Positions 58,972 through 64,000 of a DNA stretch of 64,000 nucleotides are shown here, in pieces. The notes under the pieces are model-generated. The model had not been told where the DNA came from. It did no database searches and saw nothing but the letters and a program-made list of their open reading frames with translations. Source of the stretch: Glycomyces artemisiae (GTDB lineage: Bacteria > Actinomycetota > Actinomycetes > Mycobacteriales > Micromonosporaceae); assembly GCF_003002955.1 (NCBI RefSeq), contig NZ_PVTJ01000009.1:124001-188000 (forward strand), in the 5' to 3' direction. Numbering within the stretch: the first letter of the stretch is position 1; each line of letters starts with the position of its first letter. A program made the position numbers and the translations under genes.

Positions 58972-59898
58972 ATGCGATTTGGTGTGGTTCCTTCCTCTGT
59001 CCGCCGCGACGTCCTCAACTGGCACGGCGAGTCGGGCCGCGCGTGGCTCGACGACCTCCCCAGGACGGTCTGGAGCCTCAAGCGCACATGGTCCCTCCGC
59101 ATGGACGGGCCGCCCTACGACGGCGGGTCGCACTCGTACGTGGTCCCGGTGCGCCGCGAGGACGACTCCCCGGCCGTCCTCAAAGTGATCTACCTCGACG
59201 ACGAGAACCGGGGCGAACCGACTGCGCTGCACCGATACCAGGGGGACGGCGCCGTCGAGCTGTACGACTACGACCCCGCGACCGGCGCGATGCTCATGGA
59301 GAAGGCCGTCCCCGGCAACCGGCTCAAGTCCACCCGCTTCTTCGGCCACAAGACGCCGGCGGCCGCCTGGCGCCGCATCGGGATCGCCACCGGCCTGTAC
59401 CGGCGCCTCTGGCGCCCTTACGAACCCGCGGCGGGCTTCCCGGACCTGCCCGCCGCCACCGAGATGCTGGACGCCTGGCGCGCGGAGTACCGCGATCCCG
59501 ACGCGGACGTGCGCCGCCGCCTCGGCGACGACCGGCTTCGCGAGGCGCTGGCCCGCTGCGACGACCTCGCGGACGCGCCCGAGACCGGCATCGCCAACCG
59601 CGACACCCACTTGACGAACATCGTGTCGGCCGAACGGGAGCCGTGGCTCGTCATCGACCCGAAGCCCTACCTCGCCGAGCGCGCCTTCGACGGCGGGTAC
59701 TTCCTGTTCACGCAGGAGCTGTACGGCCCGCACAGCGGCCGCGACCTGCTCCGCGCGGTCGCCGACGGCCTCGGCGCCGACGCCGAGCGCGTCAAGGCCT
59801 GGGCGCTGCTGCGCTTCGCCGCCCACCTCGCCCACGACGCCGACGAGCGCGAGCTCGACGAAGTGTCGAAGGCGATGCGGGAGCTGGAGGACGCCTGA
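58972..59898 (+). CDS. APH(6)/hydroxyurea-type phosphotransferase-like protein
   Basis: A 308-residue protein resembling the streptomycin 6-phosphotransferase / hydroxyurea kinase family. Matching parts: WSLRMDGPPYDGGSHSYVVPV at the start, AVLKV with K71, GDGAVELYDYD, MLMEKAVPGNRL, and WLVIDPKPYLAERAFD (D229, K231). The catalytic loop reads NRDTHLTNI (209-217) in place of HGDLHxxN; the base D211 and N216 are kept, the His and Gly are not. It may phosphorylate a natural substrate other than an aminoglycoside. A true resistance role is unproven. Start fixed by the GATACT box six bases upstream. Confidence 0.8.
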   Translation: MRFGVVPSSVRRDVLNWHGESGRAWLDDLPRTVWSLKRTWSLRMDGPPYDGGSHSYVVPVRREDDSPAVLKVIYLDDENRGEPTALHRYQGDGAVELYDYDPATGAMLMEKAVPGNRLKSTRFFGHKTPAAAWRRIGIATGLYRRLWRPYEPAAGFPDLPAATEMLDAWRAEYRDPDADVRRRLGDDRLREALARCDDLADAPETGIANRDTHLTNIVSAEREPWLVIDPKPYLAERAFDGGYFLFTQELYGPHSGRDLLRAVADGLGADAERVKAWALLRFAAHLAHDADERELDEVSKAMRELEDA

Positions 59899-60034
59899 CC
59901 GGGGCCGCCGGGCCCCGGTGCGGCGGCGCGCCCTCGGAATAGAGCGCTTTCCGGCCCGATCGGGTGAAAAAGATCCGCGTCGGATTCCCGACTCCGCGGC
60001 GAGTCGCCAACGGGTCGGAACGTCCCTTCAGGAT

Positions 60035-60283
60035 TCAGTCGCGGCCTGCGCGGCGGCTCGCCAGGAGCCCCCGCAGGCCGATCACGCCGATCGCGACGCC
60101 GAGCCCGAACGAGGTCACCGCGAGCGCGAGGTGCACCCAGAAATAGCCCGTCGGATCACCCGCGGCGTCGAACGCGAGGCCGCTGACGTCCTTGAACAGA
60201 TTCTTTACGAAGGTCGACCATACGATCAGCGACCACACGCCGAACGCGAGGAGGAACACGGAGACGCCGCGACTGAGCTTCAT
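60035..60283 (-). CDS. SCO4848-like small membrane protein
   Basis: An 82-residue protein starting MKLSRGVSVFLLAFGVWSL with two membrane helices around an extracellular loop (FVKNLFKDVSGLAFDAAGDPTG). It matches a small actinobacterial membrane family typified by SCO4848; function unknown. The ATG at 60283 is six bases after GATACT on the minus strand. A longer frame to 60349 is rejected for that reason. The 136 bases past its end hold only a short hairpin (59899-59918) that ends the APH-like gene. Confidence 0.85.
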   Translation of the reverse strand: MKLSRGVSVFLLAFGVWSLIVWSTFVKNLFKDVSGLAFDAAGDPTGYFWVHLALAVTSFGLGVAIGVIGLRGLLASRRAGRD

Positions 60284-60289
60284 CCGCCC

Positions 60290-60295
60290 AGTATC
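60290..60295 (-). promoter_or_regulatory. -10 box for leaderless SCO4848-like gene
   Basis: GATACT on the minus strand followed by GGGCGG and the ATG. Confidence 0.65.
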
Positions 60296-60513
60296 GGCGC
60301 CCCGCAAGGGCCCGGACATTCCGGGCGCGCCCCGCTGGTCGCCGGTCACGTCCCGGCCCGCCGCGGCCCGCTTCCGCCGACCGACCCGTCTGGTGCGCCT
60401 ACTATCCTGGGCATTGGAGACCCGGTGTCACTCTGTGCGGCAGTTGCGTGCATACCGTGGTCTGCGATGATGGAGACCGGATTGTCATCAATGCATGGAA
60501 TGGCGGGCCCGGA

Positions 60514-60816
60514 ATGAGCGGACCTGAGAACCCGATGCCCGACGGGTATCCCGACGCCGAGGCCCTGGGCTGGCTTCGCACCGCCGACATCGAATACCTC
60601 GGAGTCCACATCAGAATGACGATCAAGCCCAACGACCGCATCGTGGAGCTGTGGGAGCTCGACGGCGGCCGCCCGGCCCGCTGGCTCGGCAACGTCTTCC
60701 GCATCGACGCCGCCCTGCCCGGCCTCTACCTCAACCACAAGTTCGAGGCCGTCCTCAAGAGCCGCACGCAGCGCGACGGGCTCGCCCACATCGCCGCCAA
60801 GTTCTGGAAGTCCTGA
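60514..60816 (+). CDS. conserved-looking hypothetical protein
   Basis: A 100-residue protein I do not recognise. It has an acidic, Pro-rich start (MSGPENPMPDGYPDAEALG) and a mixed alpha/beta core (IEYLGVHIRMTIKPNDRIVELWELDGG; LYLNHKFEAVLKSRTQRDGLAHIAAKFW). Neither the ATG at 60514 nor an in-frame GTG at 60448 has a clear ribosome site; a TATCCT box at 60403-60408 may drive either. It ends ten bases before the TetR gene, so the two are probably one transcript. Confidence 0.6.
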   Translation: MSGPENPMPDGYPDAEALGWLRTADIEYLGVHIRMTIKPNDRIVELWELDGGRPARWLGNVFRIDAALPGLYLNHKFEAVLKSRTQRDGLAHIAAKFWKS

Positions 60817-60826
60817 CCCCGCCGCC

Positions 60827-61642
60827 ATGGCCGTCGAACCCGTGGCCGTCAAGCCTGCGACCGTCAGGCACCCGGCCGTCAAACCCATGGCCGCCAAGCA
60901 GGCCCGCGGGCGGGAGACCGTCGAGCGGCTCCTGTCCGCCGCCCTCGACCTCTACGAGCGCAACGGCCCCGAGGGCTACACGATGACCGGCGTCATCAAC
61001 GCCAGCGGCGTCAGCGTCGGCAGCCTCTACCACCACTTCGGGTCCTTCAACGGGCTCACCGCCGCGCTCTACGCGCGCCTCAGCGGCGAACTCCTCGACC
61101 GGCTCGTCGCGGCCGTCGAACCGCGCCGCACCGCCCGCACCGGCGTCCAGGCCTGCGTCACCGCCTACCTCGACTGGTGCACCGAGCACCGCGCGAAAGC
61201 GCACTTCCTGCTCGGCATGCCCTACCAGGCGCACCTGGTCGGCCCCACCGAGGCGATGCTCGCCGAGACCGCGCCGCAGCTCGCGGCGATCCTCGCGTGG
61301 ATCGCCCCGCACGTGGAGGCCGGGCGGATCGTCGACGTCCCCGACAGCCTCCTGGGCTGCCTTCTCATCGGACCGGTGACCGAGGCGGTGACGCGCTGGC
61401 TCGTGGGCATGCCCGGCGCCGACGACATCACTGAGGCCTTCGCGTACCTGCCCGACCGGATCTGGGCCTCCGTCAAGGGCCCCAACGGTTTACGAGATCA
61501 GCCGAGCCGCTCCAGCGCCTCCACGAGCGGCTTGAAGTCCGGGTCGGAGCGGGCCTCGTCGAGCGCCTCGCGCAGCGCCGCGTCGTGGGTCGGCGCCGCC
61601 TCGGCGAGGAGCGTGCGGCCCGCGGCGGTGACGTCGGTGTAG
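60827..61642 (+). CDS. TetR family regulator with Val-Lys-Pro-rich lead and overlapping tail
   Basis: A 271-residue regulator. The first 25 residues are a low-complexity Ala/Val/Lys/Pro run (VAVKPATVRHPAVKP); the helix-turn-helix is at about 30-75 (RETVERLLSAALDLYERNG ... VSVGSLYHHFGSFNGL) and a TetR_C domain follows to about 220. The last 48 codons run into the 3' end of the opposite-strand MarR gene (145-base overlap) and are Ser/Ala-rich, unlike a folded domain, so the natural stop may have been lost. ATG at 60827; 60887 (MAAKQARGRE) is also possible. Targets unknown. Confidence 0.82.
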   Translation: MAVEPVAVKPATVRHPAVKPMAAKQARGRETVERLLSAALDLYERNGPEGYTMTGVINASGVSVGSLYHHFGSFNGLTAALYARLSGELLDRLVAAVEPRRTARTGVQACVTAYLDWCTEHRAKAHFLLGMPYQAHLVGPTEAMLAETAPQLAAILAWIAPHVEAGRIVDVPDSLLGCLLIGPVTEAVTRWLVGMPGADDITEAFAYLPDRIWASVKGPNGLRDQPSRSSASTSGLKSGSERASSSASRSAASWVGAASARSVRPAAVTSV

Positions 61643-61947
61643 ATCCCGCGCCGGTCGTCCTTGCAGATCGTGCGGGCGAGGAGCCCGCGGTCCTCCATGC
61701 GGGTCACCAGGCGCGTGGTCGCGCTCTGGCTCAGCACGATCGCGTCGGCGACCTGCCGCATCTGGAGATGCCGGCCCTCGCTCTGGCGGTCGAGGACGGT
61801 GAGCAGCGACAGCTCGCGCACGCTCAGCCCGTGCTCGGCTTCGAGCCGCCGCCCGATGCGGTCGGCGATGCGCTCGTGCAGGACCGACAGCGCGCACCAG
61901 TGCTGCGCCAGCGCGGTCGTGGTCTCCGGGGCCGCGGTCACGGTCAT
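61498..61947 (-). CDS. MarR family regulator
   Basis: A 149-residue winged-helix repressor (recognition region VADAIVLSQSATTRLVTRMEDRG, about 66-88; wing with DDRRGIYTDVT). It has two cysteines, C18 in helix 1 and C95 at the wing base, the kind of placement that allows thiol-based sensing. The ATG at 61947 touches GGGAGG; the GTG at 61941 has the better spacing. Divergent from three redox-type genes, which it likely represses until an electrophile or oxidant reacts with it (inference). Confidence 0.88.
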   Translation of the reverse strand: MTVTAAPETTTALAQHWCALSVLHERIADRIGRRLEAEHGLSVRELSLLTVLDRQSEGRHLQMRQVADAIVLSQSATTRLVTRMEDRGLLARTICKDDRRGIYTDVTAAGRTLLAEAAPTHDAALREALDEARSDPDFKPLVEALERLG

Positions 61948-62000
61948 CCTCCCTCGGGGCCGGAACGGTACCCCATCCTAGCGCACGACGGTATAAGCCA

Positions 62001-62050
62001 TGCAACAAATACCACCGCTTGCAATTAGCCCGCGTCTGCAAGTATTGTTG
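62001..62050 (+). promoter_or_regulatory. promoter and MarR-type inverted repeat
   Basis: TTGCAA (62019-62024), 18 bases, TATTGT (62043-62048) form a good promoter for the dehydrogenase gene. CAACAAATAC (62003-62012) and GTATTGTTG (62042-62050) are imperfect inverted arms around it; the AT-rich patch is the likely MarR operator controlling both directions. Confidence 0.65.
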
Positions 62051-62118
62051 GCGGCGGAACGGGGCACCCGCGGCCCCGGAGTTCGGCAGACTCGACGCCG
62101 CGAACCGAAGGAGAACCG

Positions 62119-62994
62119 ATGAGCGAACAGCTGCACGTCACCGTGCTCGGCACCGGCATCATGGGGGCCGCCATGGCCCGCAACCTCGCCCGCGCCGGAC
62201 ACGCCGTCACCGCCTGGAACCGCAGCCGCGACAAGGCCGCGCCCCTGGCCGCCGACGGGATCATTGTCGCCGACACCCCGGCCGAGGCCGTCGCGGGCGC
62301 CGACGCGGTCCTCACCATCCTCTACGACGGCCCCGCCGTCCAGGAGGTCATGGCCCAGGCCGCGCCCGCCCTCAAGCCCGGCGTCCGCTGGATCCAGTCC
62401 ACCACCGCGGGCCTCGACGGCACGAGCGCGCTCGCCGCCGTCGCCGCCGAGCACGGCCTCGTGTTCTTCGACGCCCCCGTCCTCGGCACCAGGGCCCCCG
62501 CCGAAGCCGGGCAGCTCACCGTCCTCGCCTCCGGGCCCGCCGACGACCCGGTCGCGAACGCCGTCTTCGACGCGATCGGCGCCAAGACCGTGTGGACCGG
62601 CGCCGACGGGGCGGACGGCAGCGCCTCCCGCCTCAAGCTCGTCGCCAACAGCTGGGTCCTCGTCCTCACCCACGGCATCGGCGAGGTCCTCGCCCTCGCC
62701 AAGGGCCTCGGCGTCGACCCGCAGGGCTTCTACGACCTCATCCAGGGCGGCCCGCTCGACGCCGGGTACGCCCACGCCAAGGGCGCGCTCATCCTCGACG
62801 GCGCCACCGACCAGGCCAGCTTCGGCCTCGACACCGCGCTCAAGGACACCAGGCTCATCGTCGAGGCCGCCGCCGCGAACGGCGTCCGCCTCGACCTCGC
62901 CGAGGCCGGCGCCGAGCGCTTCCGCCGCGCCTCCGCGCAGGGCCACGGCGACGAGGACATGGCCGCGACCTACTTCGCGAGCTTCGACGAGTAG
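62119..62994 (+). CDS. 3-hydroxyisobutyrate dehydrogenase-like oxidoreductase
   Basis: A 291-residue beta-hydroxyacid dehydrogenase family protein: cofactor loop LGTGIMGAAMARNLARAG (10-27), the substrate segment TTAGLDGT near 95-102, and the catalytic lysine K173 in RLKLVANSW. GAAGGAG precedes the ATG. First gene of the run controlled by the MarR operator. The family reduces or oxidises small hydroxy acids or aldehydes; succinic-semialdehyde or glyoxylate-type reductase roles fit a detoxification setting. Confidence 0.92.
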   Translation: MSEQLHVTVLGTGIMGAAMARNLARAGHAVTAWNRSRDKAAPLAADGIIVADTPAEAVAGADAVLTILYDGPAVQEVMAQAAPALKPGVRWIQSTTAGLDGTSALAAVAAEHGLVFFDAPVLGTRAPAEAGQLTVLASGPADDPVANAVFDAIGAKTVWTGADGADGSASRLKLVANSWVLVLTHGIGEVLALAKGLGVDPQGFYDLIQGGPLDAGYAHAKGALILDGATDQASFGLDTALKDTRLIVEAAAANGVRLDLAEAGAERFRRASAQGHGDEDMAATYFASFDE

Positions 62995-63021
62995 CCAGAC
63001 CGAACCACAGGGGGAGTAACC

Positions 63022-63717
63022 ATGGCGAAGATCCTGTTCATCATGACCGGTTCCGACGAGTGGACGCTGAACGACGGCACCAGGCACACCACCGGCTTCT
63101 GGGCCGAAGAGGCCGTCGTCCCGCTCCAGGCGTTCAAGGACGCCGGGCACGCCGTCACCGTCGCCACGCCCGGCGGCGTCGTGCCGCCCGCCGACCCGGT
63201 CAGCCTCGACCCGGGCCTCGCCGGGGGCGACGAGGCCGCCGCCCGCTTCCGCGACGCCGTCGCCACCGCGCCCGAGTTCGGCGCGCCCGTCGACCTCGCC
63301 GCGGTCGATCTCGCCGGCTTCGACGCCGTCTACGTCCCCGGCGGCCACGGCCCCATGGAGGACCTCTCCGGCGACCCGCACGCCGGGGCGCTCCTGGCCG
63401 ACGCGCTCGCCTCCGGCAAGCCCGTGGGCCTCGTCTGTCACGGCCTCGCCGCGCTCCTGCCCGCCACGGAACCGGACGGCGTCAACCCGTTCGCCGCCTA
63501 CCGCATCACCGGGTTCACCGACCGCGAAGAGCACCTCGGCGCGTTCGGCGACAAGGCCCCGTGGCTGCTCCAGACCCGCCTCGAACAGGCCGGGATCAAC
63601 TTCCAGGCCGGGGAGCCGTTCGCCTCCCACGTCGAGGTCGACCGGAACGTCGTCACCGGCCAGAACCCGCAGTCCTCGCAGGCCGCGGCCGACGAGCTGC
63701 TGAAACTCATCGGATAG
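63022..63717 (+). CDS. DJ-1/PfpI family protein (type 1 glutamine amidotransferase-like)
   Basis: A 231-residue class I GATase-like protein with the nucleophile elbow GLVCHGLAAL (C139), the partner Glu in TTGFWAEEA (29-30), and His next to the Cys. This is the Hsp31-like form with glyoxalase III or protein-deglycase activity in relatives. GGGGGAG precedes the ATG, 27 bases after the dehydrogenase stop, so the two are an operon. It fits a role against reactive aldehydes such as methylglyoxal. Confidence 0.92.
   Translation: MAKILFIMTGSDEWTLNDGTRHTTGFWAEEAVVPLQAFKDAGHAVTVATPGGVVPPADPVSLDPGLAGGDEAAARFRDAVATAPEFGAPVDLAAVDLAGFDAVYVPGGHGPMEDLSGDPHAGALLADALASGKPVGLVCHGLAALLPATEPDGVNPFAAYRITGFTDREEHLGAFGDKAPWLLQTRLEQAGINFQAGEPFASHVEVDRNVVTGQNPQSSQAAADELLKLIG

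Positions 63718-64000
<283 letters not shown>

Overview
This is about 64 kb of very GC-rich DNA (roughly 70% or more by eye) with the codon bias, regulator families and genome habits of a filamentous or mycelial actinomycete. Supporting signs are SCO4848-like and LapA-like small membrane proteins, DUF664-type DinB proteins, MacS-type histidine kinase architecture, many leaderless promoters, and a perfect actinobacterial parS core. A Glycomyces or Micromonospora-like relative is plausible, but sequence alone does not settle it. No rRNA, tRNA, CRISPR array, insertion sequence or prophage was seen, and no stretch over about 300 bases lacks a gene.

Layout. (1) 1-13.4 kb: the 3' part of a TcB-TcC (Rhs) gene with a variable cargo end, followed by a complete 3191-residue TcA gene. 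Together these are the holotoxin parts of a Tc (ABC) toxin. An AT-rich island between two hairpins closes this region. (2) 13.6-21.9 kb: a secreted GH62 arabinofuranosidase with CBM2, two DinB-type proteins' first member, a sulfotransferase, an AlkZ-like winged-helix protein, DoxX, AI-2E and LysE transporters and a TetR/DoxX divergent pair. (3) 21.9-32.4 kb: a galactan locus. Two secreted GH53 galactanases and a cytoplasmic GH42 beta-galactosidase run leftward. A binding protein, two permeases, a signal-less GH53 and a LacI regulator run rightward. Two near-identical LacI-type operators flank the divergent promoters, and a perfect parS-like palindrome sits between them. (4) 32.6-44 kb: mixed membrane and redox genes, a ketosynthase III fused to a heme-oxygenase-like domain with an overlapping partner gene, a two-component system, and a membrane-anchored Hsp70 with a beta-propeller-like tail. 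(5) 44-49 kb: a GH13 alpha-glucosidase with a divergent ROK regulator, a second sulfotransferase and a DUF4349 lipoprotein. (6) 49.4-60.3 kb: peptide deformylase, methyltransferase, TPR and NUDIX proteins, an SDR with its TetR, a HAD phosphatase, a secreted M14 carboxypeptidase, small kinases and an APH(6)-like protein. (7) 60.5-64 kb: TetR and MarR regulators and a probable electrophile or redox response run (3-hydroxyisobutyrate dehydrogenase-like, DJ-1/PfpI, and an old yellow enzyme cut by the window end).

How the parts work together. Extracellular GH62 and GH53 enzymes would debranch and cut arabinogalactan. The ABC importer takes in galacto-oligosaccharides, the cytoplasmic GH53 and GH42 finish them, and LacI shuts off both arms. 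The TcA and TcB-TcC proteins would form an injection device whose cargo is the Rhs C-terminal part. The most noteworthy signals are the actinobacterial Tc toxin with four peptidoglycan-binding-like N-terminal units, the parS site in the galactan promoter region, the ketosynthase-oxygenase fusion, and a recurring -10 box placed 6-7 bases from start codons (leaderless transcription).
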